64,000 nt of DNA, taken from NCBI RefSeq assembly GCF_002858925.1, contig NZ_PJRS01000015.1:1-64000 (forward strand), in the 5' to 3' direction. The translations under genes were made by a program, and so were the position numbers. The notes below the pieces were generated by a model. That model worked only from the letters and a program-made list of their open reading frames with translations, ran no database searches and was not told the DNA's origin. This DNA comes from Caulobacter zeae (GTDB lineage Bacteria > Pseudomonadota > Alphaproteobacteria > Caulobacterales > Caulobacteraceae). Shown here piece after piece: positions 1 through 8,289 of the stretch. Position 1 is the first letter of the stretch, and each line of letters opens with the position of its first letter.

Positions 1-112
1 CTGGCGGACGCGCCCTTGCCGGATCACGGCCTGTGACGCCTGGGACCCAACGAGCTGCGCCCGCCAGCCATCAGGCGACCGCCCGACCTACATCGCAATA
101 CACAGGGACCCA

Positions 113-255
113 GGGGACTGGGCGCGGCGGGCGGATCAAGCGCCCAAAGCGCTCGCCGGGGCATTGCGGCCGCCCCTGGGTCCCGGCTCTTCGCTTCGCG
201 GAGCCTGTCCTCGGGCGCGCTTCGCGCGACCCGGGGGGCCGGGATGACGATTGAA
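113..255. repeat. Intergenic repeat-like segment, no gene seen
   Basis: This stretch, upstream of the peroxiredoxin stop, contains CTGGGTCCCGGCTCT-type sequence and ends with CCGGGATGACGA. The same wording recurs at 18899-19045 (TCATCCCGG to CCGGATGACG), so I read it as a degenerate copy of a dispersed intergenic element. The rest of 1-275 has only a short ORF made of low-complexity Arg, Pro and Gly and no ribosome binding site, so I see no gene in it. Confidence 0.45.
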
Positions 256-275
256 GGGAGGACGGGAAGTCGCCC

Positions 276-815
276 CTACTTCTTACCCTTGTACGCCTTC
301 ACCGCGTCCATGGTCTTGGTCACGTGGCCCTGGAAGTTGAAGTCGCTGTAGGCCAGCAGGATCTTGCCGTCCGGCGCGATGACGTAGGAGGTGCGGTTGG
401 ACATGTTGTCCTTCAGGGGCAGCTTGACGTCGTAGTCCTTGATCAGGGCCGGGCTGGCGGCGGCCACCGCGAACTTGTCGCGGCAGTGCTCCTTCGAGAA
501 GTCCTTGATCCGGTCGACATTGCCGCCGGTGACGCCGATCACGGTCGCGCCCAGCTTTTCGAACTCGGGCGTCGCCTCGGCGAACTCGTGGGCCTCGGCC
601 GTGCAGCCCGAGGTATAGGCGGCCGGGAAGAAATAGAGCACCACCGGCCCCTTCTTCAGGGCCTTGCTCAGCTTGAACTCGAAGTCCTTGCCGGCCAGGG
701 CGCCGGGGGCGGTGAAGTCGGGAGCCTTGTCACCGGGCTTCAGGGCGGCGAGAGCCGGAGCGGCGGCCAGCAGGCCGAGGGCGGCCAGCGAGGCGGCGAG
801 GGCGAGGCGTTTCAT
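276..815 (-). CDS. Exported peroxiredoxin (AhpC/TSA, Bcp/PrxQ-like)
   Basis: This is a 179-residue thiol peroxidase that should reduce peroxides using an active-site cysteine. A signal peptide occupies residues 1-23 (MKRLALAASLAALGLLAAAPALA), so the enzyme should act in the periplasm rather than the cytoplasm where Bcp usually works. The thioredoxin-like fold carries the peroxidatic motif FFPAAYTSGCTAEA around residue 70. The Bcp resolving cysteine five residues later is replaced by His, and a second cysteine lies near residue 110 (KEHCRDKF). The gene is transcribed away from fabD. The peroxiredoxin assignment is firm; the exact subclass and its electron donor are not visible. Confidence 0.88.
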   Translation of the reverse strand: MKRLALAASLAALGLLAAAPALAALKPGDKAPDFTAPGALAGKDFEFKLSKALKKGPVVLYFFPAAYTSGCTAEAHEFAEATPEFEKLGATVIGVTGGNVDRIKDFSKEHCRDKFAVAAASPALIKDYDVKLPLKDNMSNRTSYVIAPDGKILLAYSDFNFQGHVTKTMDAVKAYKGKK

Positions 816-984
816 CGTACGGGCTCCGAGAGGGATTGCGCGTTCAGCTACGGCGTGGCCCGCAATGTGGACGCACCCTTACGGAAAGCAAGTATCGGCA
901 AAACAGCGGTCCGGCTTGCCCAGTCACCGGCTTTCCCCTAACCCTCCGCGCCCAAGACATTGAATTTTAGAGGAGCGGGCCGTC

Positions 985-1929
985 ATGAGCATCGCCTTCA
1001 TCTTCCCGGGACAGGGCAGCCAATCGGTCGGCATGGGCGTCGAGCTGGCGGAGGCCTTCGCGTCCGCCCGCGAGGTGTTCCAGGAAGTCGACGACGCCCT
1101 GGGCCAGAAGCTGTCCCAACTGATGCGCGAAGGTCCCGAGGGCGACCTGACCCTGACCGAGAACGCCCAGCCGGCCCTGATGGCCGTCTCGCTGGCCGTC
1201 ACCCGCACGCTGGAGAAGGAATTCGGCGTCGGCATCGACCGCGCCGCCTTCGTCGCCGGTCACAGCCTGGGTGAATATTCGGCCCTGGCCGCCGCCGGCG
1301 CCATCAGCCTGGCCGACACCGCGCGCCTCCTGAAGCTGCGCGGCCAGGCCATGCAGCGCGCCGTGCCGGTGGGCGAGGGCGCGATGGCCTCGCTGATCGG
1401 TCCCAAGACCGACATCGCCCTGGCCGAGGCCGCCGCCGCCGCCGGCTCGGAAGTCGGCGTCTGCGTCGTGGCCAACGACAACAACAACGGCAACGTCGTG
1501 ATCTCCGGCGCCAAGGCCGCCGTGGACAAGGCCATCGAGAAGGCCAAGGAACTGGGCGCCCGCGCCATTCCGCTGAACGTCTCGGCGCCGTTCCACTGCC
1601 CGCTGATGCAGCCGGCCGCCGACGAGATGGCCGCCGCCCTGGCCAGCGCCACGATCCTGGCCCCGCGCGCGCCCTTGGTGGCCAACGTCACCGCCGCCCC
1701 GGTCCACGACCCGGACGTCATCCGCAAGCTGCTGGTCGAGCAGGTCACCGGCCGCGTCCGCTGGCGCGAAAGCATGACCTGGCTGGCCGGCGAGGGCGGC
1801 GTCACCCGCTTCGCCGAGGCCGGCGCCGGCAAGGTGCTGTCGGGCATGGCCAAGCGCATCGCCCCGGACGCCGAGGCGACCCCGCTGAACAGCCCGGCCG
1901 ACCTGGAAGCGTTCGCCCAGTCGCTCTGA
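985..1929 (+). CDS. fabD: Malonyl-CoA:ACP transacylase
   Basis: A 314-residue cytoplasmic enzyme that moves malonyl groups from CoA to acyl carrier protein, feeding fatty-acid elongation. The sequence begins with the family hallmark IFPGQGSQSVGMG and has the nucleophile elbow GHSLGEYSALAAAG near residue 93, with a conserved His in the SAPFHCPLM segment near residue 200. Length matches the family (about 310). The ATG at 985 is preceded by GAGGAGCGGG. It heads the fabD-fabG-acpP-fabF cluster on the + strand, although a palindromic repeat pair separates it from fabG. Confidence 0.97.
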   Translation: MSIAFIFPGQGSQSVGMGVELAEAFASAREVFQEVDDALGQKLSQLMREGPEGDLTLTENAQPALMAVSLAVTRTLEKEFGVGIDRAAFVAGHSLGEYSALAAAGAISLADTARLLKLRGQAMQRAVPVGEGAMASLIGPKTDIALAEAAAAAGSEVGVCVVANDNNNGNVVISGAKAAVDKAIEKAKELGARAIPLNVSAPFHCPLMQPAADEMAAALASATILAPRAPLVANVTAAPVHDPDVIRKLLVEQVTGRVRWRESMTWLAGEGGVTRFAEAGAGKVLSGMAKRIAPDAEATPLNSPADLEAFAQSL

Positions 1930-1945
1930 AGTAGACGTCGTGGTT

Positions 1946-2037
1946 AGCCCTCGCCCTTCGACAAGCTCAGGGTGAGGGCTAATGTCCACGGCGGATCATT
2001 CGGGTCCTCATCCTGAGCCTGTCGAAGGACGAGGATC
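1946..2037. repeat. Paired inverted palindromic repeat (family A copy 1)
   Basis: Two palindromes lie back to back between fabD and fabG. The left (1946-1980) has the core CCCTTCGACAAGCTCAGGG; the right (2005-2037) has the inverse core, TCCTGAGCCTGTCGAAGGA. The same core occurs in inverted pairs at 7314, 25116 and 38788. The arrangement of two inverted REP-like units separated by a short spacer resembles REPIN doublets known in other bacteria. It lies inside what is otherwise a fatty-acid operon. Confidence 0.85.
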
Positions 2038-2071
2038 ACGCACCCCAATCCCTCCGAACCGGAGAACTCAA

Positions 2072-2812
2072 ATGTTCGACCTCACCGGCAAGACCGCCCT
2101 CGTCACCGGCGCCACCGGCGGCATCGGCGGCGCCATCGCCCGCGCCCTGCACGGCCAGGGCGCCCACGTCGTGCTCTCGGGCACCCGCGAATCGGCGCTG
2201 ACCGAGCTGAAGAACGAGCTGGGCGAGCGCGCCTCGTTCGTCGTGGCGAATCTGTCGGACGCCGAAGCCGTCGACGGCCTGGTCGCCAAGGCCGAGGAAG
2301 CCGCAGGCAGCCCGCTCGACATCGTCATCGCCAACGCCGGCATCACCCGCGACGGCCTGATCGTGCGCATGAAGGACGAGGACTGGGACACCGTCATCAA
2401 GGTGAACCTGGAAGGCTACTTCCGCCTGGCCCGCGCCGCCGCCAAGGGCATGATGAAGCGCCGCGCCGGCCGCATCATCGGCATCACCTCGATCGTGGGC
2501 GTCACCGGTAATCCCGGCCAGACCAACTACGCGGCCTCCAAGGCCGGAATGATCGGGTTTTCCAAGGCCTTGGCCCAGGAACTGGCCAGCCGCGGCGTGA
2601 CCGTCAACTGCGTCGCCCCCGGCTTCATCGCCAGCCCGATGACCGACGCCCTGAACGAGCAGCAGAAGGCCGGCATCCTGTCGACCATCCCGGCCGGCAA
2701 GCTGGGCGAAGGGAGCGATATCGCCGCTGCCTGCGTTTACCTGGCCAGCGATCAGGGCGGTTACGTCACCGGTCAGACCTTGCACGTCAACGGCGGCATG
2801 GCCATGATCTAG
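2072..2812 (+). CDS. fabG: 3-oxoacyl-ACP reductase
   Basis: A 246-residue short-chain dehydrogenase that reduces 3-ketoacyl-ACP with NADPH in fatty-acid elongation. It has the Rossmann motif TGATGGIGG near residue 15, NAG near 87, the catalytic Ser in ITSIVG, YAASK with the Tyr/Lys pair near 150, and ends in the family-typical TLHVNGGMAMI. I start it at ATG 2072, preceded by CCGGAGAA, rather than the upstream in-frame ATG at 1982, because the upstream 30 codons run through the palindromic repeat. It sits between fabD and acpP. Confidence 0.96.
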   Translation: MFDLTGKTALVTGATGGIGGAIARALHGQGAHVVLSGTRESALTELKNELGERASFVVANLSDAEAVDGLVAKAEEAAGSPLDIVIANAGITRDGLIVRMKDEDWDTVIKVNLEGYFRLARAAAKGMMKRRAGRIIGITSIVGVTGNPGQTNYAASKAGMIGFSKALAQELASRGVTVNCVAPGFIASPMTDALNEQQKAGILSTIPAGKLGEGSDIAAACVYLASDQGGYVTGQTLHVNGGMAMI

Positions 2813-2910
2813 GCGAACGCCCGCCTTGGTCCACAACGGCCATGCTTCTTGGCGGCTGACCCGCTGGTCACCCGAAAAGGAACGTGATAGGCGGTGACCC
2901 GACATCTCAC

Positions 2911-2956
2911 GGACGGTGAAACAGATTTCATACCGTCCGGGGGTAAACAGATTTCA
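2911..2956 (+). promoter_or_regulatory. Hairpin and direct repeat in the acpP leader
   Basis: A 7-bp stem GGACGGT (2911-2917) pairs with ACCGTCC (2932-2938), and the 12-mer AAACAGATTTCA occurs twice, at 2919-2930 (inside the loop) and 2945-2956 (just after the stem). The element lies 19-64 bases upstream of the acpP ATG. What it does is unknown; an RNA-level or operator role for acpP is an inference. Confidence 0.4.
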
Positions 2957-2974
2957 AAACGAGGGACTAACAGA

Positions 2975-3214
2975 ATGTCCGACATTCTCGAGCGCGTGCG
3001 TAAGATCGTCATCGAACACCTGGATGCCGATCCCGAGAAGGTCACCGAGAAGGCCAGCTTCATCGACGACCTGGGCGCCGACAGCCTCGACAACGTCGAG
3101 CTCGTGATGGCGTTCGAAGAAGAATTCGACATCGAAATTCCGGACGACGCCGCCGAGCACATCCAGACGGTTGGCGACGCCGTGAAGTTCATCACGGAAA
3201 AGACCGGCGCCTAA
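2975..3214 (+). CDS. acpP: Acyl carrier protein
   Basis: A 79-residue acidic carrier protein whose Ser37 in [12 protein letters not shown] takes the 4'-phosphopantetheine arm and carries growing acyl chains. The sequence is almost canonical for alphaproteobacterial ACP, with helices rich in Glu and Asp and no insertions. The start is ATG 2975, after GAGGG at 2961; an in-frame upstream start at 2894 would add 27 residues absent from the family. It lies between fabG and fabF, with a terminator-like hairpin shortly after its stop and a hairpin/direct-repeat leader upstream. Confidence 0.98.
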   Translation: MSDILERVRKIVIEHLDADPEKVTEKASFIDDLGADSLDNVELVMAFEEEFDIEIPDDAAEHIQTVGDAVKFITEKTGA

Positions 3215-3254
3215 GGGCGTCGGGTTCGTACCCTTACGGGCGAACAAGACTATC

Positions 3255-3302
3255 AGCCGCCGCGCAGCACGGGCTATTGCCATCGTGCGCGCGGCGGTTT
3301 TC
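3255..3302 (+). terminator. Terminator-like hairpin after acpP
   Basis: CCGCCGCGC-A-GCACG pairs with CGTGC-GCGCGGCGG across a short loop and is followed by TTTTCG. The strong GC stem with a short T run fits an intrinsic terminator or attenuator between acpP and fabF, which would uncouple ACP expression from the rest of the cluster. Confidence 0.7.
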
Positions 3303-3389
3303 GTATGTGGCCAAGATTCGCGCCGCAACCTGGCCTAGGGCTTTCGCCTTTCGTCCAGGCCGGCGCGTCGGAAGGTTTGGGAGCAATCC

Positions 3390-4670
3390 ATGCGTAGAGT
3401 CGTCGTCACCGGGCTGGGCCTGCTGACTCCTCTGGGCCAGGGCGTCGAAGTGTCCTGGAAGAACATCGTGGCCGGCAAGTCCGGCGCGGGTCGCATCACC
3501 GCTTTCGACCCGACCGACTACGCCTGTCAGGTCGCGTGCGAAGTGCCGCGGGTCGATGGTCGTGGCGGTGGCGGTCCGGACGTCGAAGGCTCGTTCGACC
3601 CCGACCAGACCATGAGCCCGCGCGACCAGAAGCGCGTCGACGACTTCATCCTGTACGGCATCGCCGCCGCGGACGAAGCCGTGAAGGATTCGGGCTGGGT
3701 TCCCGAGACCGATGAGCAGAAGTGGCGCACGGGCGTCATCCTCGGCTCGGGCATCGGCGGCCTGTCGAGCATCGCCGACACCGCGCTGGAACTGGAAGCC
3801 AAGGGCCCGCGTCGCGTCAGCCCGTTCTTCATCTCCTCGGCCCTGATCAACCTGATCTCGGGTCAGGTCTCGATCAAGTACGGCTTCAAGGGCCCCAACC
3901 ACGCGGTCGTCACGGCCTGCGCCACGGGCGCCCACGCCATCGGCGACGCCGCGCGCCTGATCAAGTACGGCGACGCCGACGTGATGATCGCCGGCGGCGC
4001 GGAAGCGGCCGTCTGCAAGCTCGGCATCGCCGGTTTCATCGCCTGCCGCGCCGTGGCCACCGACTTCAACGACACGCCCGAGAAGGCCTCGCGTCCCTAT
4101 GACAAGGATCGCGGCGGTTTCGTCATGGGTGAAGGCGCCGGCGTCCTGGTGCTCGAGGAATACGAGCACGCCAAGGCCCGTGGCGCGAAGATCTACGCCG
4201 AAGTGGTCGGCTATGGCCTGTCGGGCGACGCCTATCACATCACCGCTCCGTCGGAGAACGGCGAAGGCGGCGGTCGCGCCTTGGCGGCGGCCGTCAAGGA
4301 TGCGGGCCTCCAGCCCTCGGACATCGACTACATCAACGCCCACGGCACCTCGACAATGGCCGACGGCCTGGAAGCCGGCGCCGTGGCCGCGTTCCTCGGC
4401 GATCACGCCAAGAACGTGGTGATGTCGTCGACCAAGTCGATGACCGGCCACCTGCTGGGCGCGGCCGGCGCCATCGAGTCGATCTTCTCGATCCTGGCCA
4501 TCCGCGACCAGATCGCCCCGCCGACCATCAACCTCGACAATCCCGACGTCGACGTGCCGATGAACCTGGCGCCCCACAAGGCCGTGCCGATGAAGATCGA
4601 CGTGGCCGTGTCCAACAGCTTCGGCTTCGGCGGCACCAACGCCTCCGTCGTGTTCCGTAAAATCTCGTGA
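3390..4670 (+). CDS. fabF: 3-oxoacyl-ACP synthase II (KAS II)
   Basis: A 426-residue condensing enzyme that elongates acyl-ACP with malonyl-ACP. The thiolase-fold catalytic triad is visible: Cys in VTACATGAHAIGDA (near residue 176), His in NAHGTSTMADG (near 316) and His in GHLLGAAGA (near 353), plus the glycine-rich end SFGFGGTNAS. It starts at ATG 3390 with GGGAG upstream. The length is slightly above the usual 412 because of an extra Gly-rich and acidic stretch near residues 55-75. It is followed after 10 bases by mltG, suggesting co-transcription. Confidence 0.96.
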   Translation: MRRVVVTGLGLLTPLGQGVEVSWKNIVAGKSGAGRITAFDPTDYACQVACEVPRVDGRGGGGPDVEGSFDPDQTMSPRDQKRVDDFILYGIAAADEAVKDSGWVPETDEQKWRTGVILGSGIGGLSSIADTALELEAKGPRRVSPFFISSALINLISGQVSIKYGFKGPNHAVVTACATGAHAIGDAARLIKYGDADVMIAGGAEAAVCKLGIAGFIACRAVATDFNDTPEKASRPYDKDRGGFVMGEGAGVLVLEEYEHAKARGAKIYAEVVGYGLSGDAYHITAPSENGEGGGRALAAAVKDAGLQPSDIDYINAHGTSTMADGLEAGAVAAFLGDHAKNVVMSSTKSMTGHLLGAAGAIESIFSILAIRDQIAPPTINLDNPDVDVPMNLAPHKAVPMKIDVAVSNSFGFGGTNASVVFRKIS

Positions 4671-4680
4671 GCCAAGTCTC

Positions 4681-5769
4681 GTGAGCAAGCCGCCGCGTCC
4701 GCAAAAGAAGGCCCAGGCGCCCAAGCGGGCGTCGAAGGCCCGCAAGCGGGAGACCGCCACCCTGGGACGTCGCCTGGCCGCCATGGCCGGCGGCGGCCTC
4801 GTGGTCGCCGCGGTCGCGGCTCTCGCCGTCGGCGGCGGGGCTGTCTGGCTCTACAGCGGGCCGGGCCCCAAGGCCAAGAACGGTGAATACACCTCGGTGG
4901 TGCTCCGCCGCGGCGCCAGCGTCTCGGAAATCGCCGGGGCCCTGGAAGCCGGCGGCGCCATCAACTCCTCGTCGCTGTTCCTGACCGCCGCCCAGGTCAC
5001 CGGCGCGGCGCGTCGGCTGAAGGCCGGCGAATACGAATTCCCCAATCGCGCCTCGCTCTCCACCGTCCTGGCCATGGTCCGCGACGGCAAGGTCGTGCGC
5101 CACCAGGTCACCGTGCCCGAAGGCGTGACCTCGGAAATGGTCGTCGAGATCCTGCAGCGCTCGCCCGTGCTGGTCGGCGACGTGCCGACCCCGCCGGAAG
5201 GCGCCGTCCTGCCCGAGACCTACCAGGTCGAGCGCGGCGAGGAGCGGGCCGCCGTCCTGCAACGGATGATGGACGACCGCGACAAGGTGCTGAACGCCCT
5301 GTGGGAGCAGCGCCAGGCGGGCCTGCCGTTCCAGACCAAGGACGAGGCCGTCACCCTGGCCTCGATCGTCGAGAAGGAGACGGCCCTGGCCAGCGAGCGT
5401 CCGCGGGTGGCGGCGCTGTTCACCAACCGCCTGCGCTTGGGGATGCGTCTCGATACCGATCCGACGGTGATCTACGGCATCACCCGCGGCCGGCCGCTGG
5501 GCCGGGGCCTGCGCCGCTCGGAACTCGACACCGTCACGCCCTACAACACCTACAAGATTACCGGCCTGCCGCCGACGCCGATCGCCAATCCGGGCCGCGA
5601 GGCCCTGGCGGCGGTGATGAATCCGCCCAAGACCGACGAGCTCTACTTCGTCGCCGACGGCACAGGCGGCCACGTCTTCGCCAGGACCTACGAAGAGCAC
5701 GAGCGTAACGTCGCCCAGTGGCGTCGCATCGAGCGTGAGGCCAAGGCTTCGGAAGCAGCAGGGAACTGA
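4681..5769 (+). CDS. mltG: Endolytic murein transglycosylase MltG
   Basis: A 362-residue inner-membrane protein that cleaves nascent peptidoglycan strands and so sets glycan chain length. It has a short basic cytoplasmic tail, one membrane helix at about residues 35-60, then the YceG domain with the catalytic Glu in LASIVEKETALASERPRVAA and the conserved TDPTVIYG segment. It begins with GTG at 4681, 10 bases after the fabF stop, and ends 2 bases before yicC. The fabF-mltG arrangement links lipid synthesis and wall growth in many Proteobacteria. Confidence 0.93.
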   Translation: MSKPPRPQKKAQAPKRASKARKRETATLGRRLAAMAGGGLVVAAVAALAVGGGAVWLYSGPGPKAKNGEYTSVVLRRGASVSEIAGALEAGGAINSSSLFLTAAQVTGAARRLKAGEYEFPNRASLSTVLAMVRDGKVVRHQVTVPEGVTSEMVVEILQRSPVLVGDVPTPPEGAVLPETYQVERGEERAAVLQRMMDDRDKVLNALWEQRQAGLPFQTKDEAVTLASIVEKETALASERPRVAALFTNRLRLGMRLDTDPTVIYGITRGRPLGRGLRRSELDTVTPYNTYKITGLPPTPIANPGREALAAVMNPPKTDELYFVADGTGGHVFARTYEEHERNVAQWRRIEREAKASEAAGN

Positions 5770-5771
5770 CC

Positions 5772-6653
5772 ATGGCGCTGTCGGGCATGACCGGGTTCGC
5801 GCGTGTCGAGGGCGCTCTGGGCGACTGGAGCTGGGCCGTCGAGGCGCGCAGCGTCAACGGCCGCAACCTCGAGACCCGATTCCGGGGCCCGCCGGGCCTG
5901 GAAAGCCTCGACCGCGCCGCCCGCGACGGAGCCCAGGCCCGCTTCCAGCGCGGCCAGCTGACGCTCGGCGTCCAGGCCCGCAAGGCCGAGGCCGCCGCCG
6001 CGCCTCAGGTCAATGTCGAGGTGCTGGAACGCTACCTCAAGGCCGGTTCGCCCTATGTGGCCACCGGCATGGTCGGCAAGCCCAGCCTCGACGGCCTGCT
6101 GGCCCTGCGCGGCGTCATCGAGGTCCGCGAGGACGACGAGGATCCCGAGGCCCGCGCCGCCCTCGAAGCCGCCATAGCCGCCAGCATCCACCAGGCCCTC
6201 GACGGCCTGAAGGTCGCGCGGCTGGAGGAGGGCGCTTCGCTCTCGCCCGTGCTGACGGGCCTCGTCGACCGCATCGAGACCCTCACCAGCCTCGCCGCCG
6301 CCGAGGCCGAGGGCCAGCCGGCCATCCTCAAGCAGCGCTTCGAGCGCCGCATGGCCGAACTGCTGGGCGAAAGCGCCTCGCAGGACCGCATTCTTCAGGA
6401 AGCCGCCGCCCTGGCGGTCAAGGCCGACGTCCGCGAGGAGCTCGACCGCCTGGTCGGCCACGTCGCCGCCGCCCGCACCTTGCTGGCCAGCGACGGCGCT
6501 TCGGGCCGGCGCCTGGACTTCCTCTCGCAGGAGTTCATGCGCGAGGCCAACACCCTTTGCAGCAAGTCGGCGCTGACCGCGCTGACGGCCCACGGCCTCG
6601 AGCTGAAGGCCACGATCGAACAGTTTCGCGAACAGGTTCAGAATGTCGAATAA
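5772..6653 (+). CDS. yicC: YicC-family endoribonuclease
   Basis: A 293-residue cytoplasmic protein with the YicC N-terminal domain, beginning with the hallmark MTGFARVEGALGDWSWAVEARSVN, and the DUF1732 C-terminal domain ending in EFMREANTLCSKS and an EQFREQVQNVE tail. YicC proteins are described as endoribonucleases involved in RNA turnover and stationary-phase fitness. The gene starts 2 bases after mltG and overlaps gmk by 11 bases, so translation of yicC and gmk is probably coupled; this pairing is common in bacteria. Confidence 0.92.
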   Translation: MALSGMTGFARVEGALGDWSWAVEARSVNGRNLETRFRGPPGLESLDRAARDGAQARFQRGQLTLGVQARKAEAAAAPQVNVEVLERYLKAGSPYVATGMVGKPSLDGLLALRGVIEVREDDEDPEARAALEAAIAASIHQALDGLKVARLEEGASLSPVLTGLVDRIETLTSLAAAEAEGQPAILKQRFERRMAELLGESASQDRILQEAAALAVKADVREELDRLVGHVAAARTLLASDGASGRRLDFLSQEFMREANTLCSKSALTALTAHGLELKATIEQFREQVQNVE

Positions 6654-7299
6654 CCCGGCCGAAAAGCACGGGCGCAAGCACCGCGGCCTCCTCCTGATGG
6701 TCGTGGCCCCCTCGGGCGTGGGCAAGACCTCGCTGACCCGCCGCCTGGTGGCCGACCATGGCGACCTGCACCTGTCGATCAGCGCCACCACCCGCGAGCC
6801 GCGCCCCGGCGAGCACGACGGCCGGGACTACCACTTCGTCTCCAAGGACAAGTTCAAGGAGATGATCGAGGAGAACGCCTTCTTCGAGTGGGCCGAGGTC
6901 TACGGCAACTACTACGGCAGCCCCAAGGCCCCGATCATGGAGGCGCTGGAGGGCGGCGAGAGCGTGCTGTTCGACATCGACTTCCAGGGCGCCATGAAGG
7001 TGCACGAGCAGGCCGGTCCCGACAGCGTGCTGGTCTACATCCTGCCGCCGTCCCTGGCCGAGATGAGCCGCCGCCTGCACGCCCGCAGCCAGGACAGCGA
7101 GGAAGTCATCGCCCGCCGCCTGTCGCGTGCCAAGGACGAGGTCGCCGCCTGGGAGAAGTTCGACTACGTCGTACTCAACGACGACTTCGACAAGGCCTAC
7201 GCCGACCTCGCCCACATCTACCACGCCGAACGCCAGAAACGCTCGCGCAACCCCTGGATCGGCGACCTGGTCGGCGACCTGCTGGCGGAAGATATCTGA
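6643..7299 (+). CDS. gmk: Guanylate kinase
   Basis: A 218-residue kinase that makes GDP from GMP and ATP. The P-loop APSGVGKTSL lies near residues 23-32, followed by the GMP-binding segments SATTREPRPGEHDGRDYHFVS and IDFQGA, and the lid region with RRLSRAKDE. The N-terminus has about 10 extra residues before the core. It overlaps the end of yicC by 11 bases and is the last gene of the + strand block; a family A repeat follows. Confidence 0.96.
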   Translation: MSNNPAEKHGRKHRGLLLMVVAPSGVGKTSLTRRLVADHGDLHLSISATTREPRPGEHDGRDYHFVSKDKFKEMIEENAFFEWAEVYGNYYGSPKAPIMEALEGGESVLFDIDFQGAMKVHEQAGPDSVLVYILPPSLAEMSRRLHARSQDSEEVIARRLSRAKDEVAAWEKFDYVVLNDDFDKAYADLAHIYHAERQKRSRNPWIGDLVGDLLAEDI

Positions 7300-7313
7300 G
7301 CAGATTCATTGCG

Positions 7314-7407
7314 TGATCCTCGTCCTTCGACAAGCTCAGGATGAGGATCAGGGTAGGCCTCGGCGCCGGAAAAACCTCACCCTGAGCTTGTCGAAGGGTG
7401 AGGTTTT
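7314..7407. repeat. Paired inverted palindromic repeat (family A copy 2)
   Basis: Left unit: GATCCTCGTCC...GGATGAGGATC with core TTCGACAAGCTCA; right unit the inverse core TGAGCTTGTCGAA within AACCTCACCC...GGGTGAGGTT. The arms differ from the other copies but pair internally, indicating compensatory change. It separates convergent gmk and the response regulator gene. Confidence 0.85.
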
Positions 7408-7415
7408 CACCCCAA

Positions 7416-7814
7416 TCAGTAATGAAAGCTGCCGCTCTCGCGCGGCTGGATCAGCTCGCGGGCCCGCAGCACGATCTGCACTGGCGTGAACGGCTTCATC
7501 ATGTAGGTCGTCGCGCCCGCGCTCATGGCCTCGACCACGCGGTCCAGGCGCCGCTCGCCGGTCATGATCACCACCGGCACCTCGCGGCCCCAGTCGCTGA
7601 CCCGCAGGCGGCGCAGCACCTCGATCCCGGTCTCGCCGGGCATGCGCACGTCCAGGAACACGATGGCCGGATGGCGGTCCTGGACGTCAGCCAGCAGCCG
7701 CTGGGCGTCTTCGGCGGTCTCCACCTCGAAACCGCCGCCTTCGAGCGCGGTCGACACGAACTCCAGCATCAGCGGGTCGTCGTCGATCACCAGGGCCAGG
7801 GGGCGCGAGGTCAT
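7416..7814 (-). CDS. Single-domain response regulator
   Basis: A 132-residue CheY-like receiver with no output domain. The acidic pocket is IDDDP, the phosphoacceptor Asp is in FLDVRMPG near residue 53, Thr is in IMTGERR, and the conserved Lys is in MKPFTP. It should pass a phosphate-dependent signal by protein contact. It lies 19 bases downstream of a frameshifted paralogue of the same design and at the end of the minus-strand lpt-surA-rsmA run. The partner kinase is not evident here. Confidence 0.9.
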   Translation of the reverse strand: MTSRPLALVIDDDPLMLEFVSTALEGGGFEVETAEDAQRLLADVQDRHPAIVFLDVRMPGETGIEVLRRLRVSDWGREVPVVIMTGERRLDRVVEAMSAGATTYMMKPFTPVQIVLRARELIQPRESGSFHY

Positions 7815-7833
7815 GGGGAACTCCGGGGACGCG

Positions 7834-8237
7834 TCACAGCCAGACGCGGGACTGATTCTTGGTCGCCGCCCGCACCCGCGCCAGCAGGTCGGTGACGGAG
7901 AAGGGCTTGAGGACGTAGCCGACGGCGCCGGCCTCGACGGCCGCCTTGACGTTCGCCCCGTCGGCCGAGGCGGTTATCATGATCGCCGGCACGGCCTTCA
8001 ACCGCTTTCCGGCCGCAGGCGGCGCAGCAGCGTCAGGCCGTTGATCTCAGGCATGGCGACGTCCAGCAGGAACAGGTGCGGCGGCCGGCGCAGGGCGGCG
8101 GTCAAGGCGTCCTCGGCGTTGTGGGCGACCTCCACCGCGAAGCCCTCCATCTCCAGCCGAAACCTGACGAACTCGGTCACCAGCGGGTCGTCGTCGACGA
8201 CCAGGACCAGATGTTGCTGCTCAGGGGCGGGCTGCAT
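7834..8237 (-). pseudogene. Response regulator receiver, frameshifted
   Basis: Starting at ATG 8237 the frame encodes 79 residues with a full receiver N-terminus (VVDDDPLVTEF, phosphoacceptor region FLLDVAMPEINGLTLLRRLRPESG), then stops at 7998-8000. The rest of the domain continues in another frame: AVPAIMITASADG, then AGAVGYVLKPFSVTDLLARV, then RVWL and a stop at 7834-7836. The span is 404 bases, so a single missing base near 8001-8010 (AACCGCT on the + strand) restores one receiver of about 134 residues. It may be a true mutation or an assembly error. It is paralogous to the intact regulator next to it. Confidence 0.85.
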
Positions 8238-8289
8238 GTGGTGAAGATTCCTCCACCCGCCGGCGAATGCAAGCCGTGGTCGAGCCTGC

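Noticed and set aside
1982..2071. An earlier fabG start
   Set aside because: The 30 extra codons run through the family A palindrome and add no family sequence.
2894..2974. An earlier acpP start
   Set aside because: It would add 27 residues that acyl carrier proteins do not have and would include the leader hairpin.
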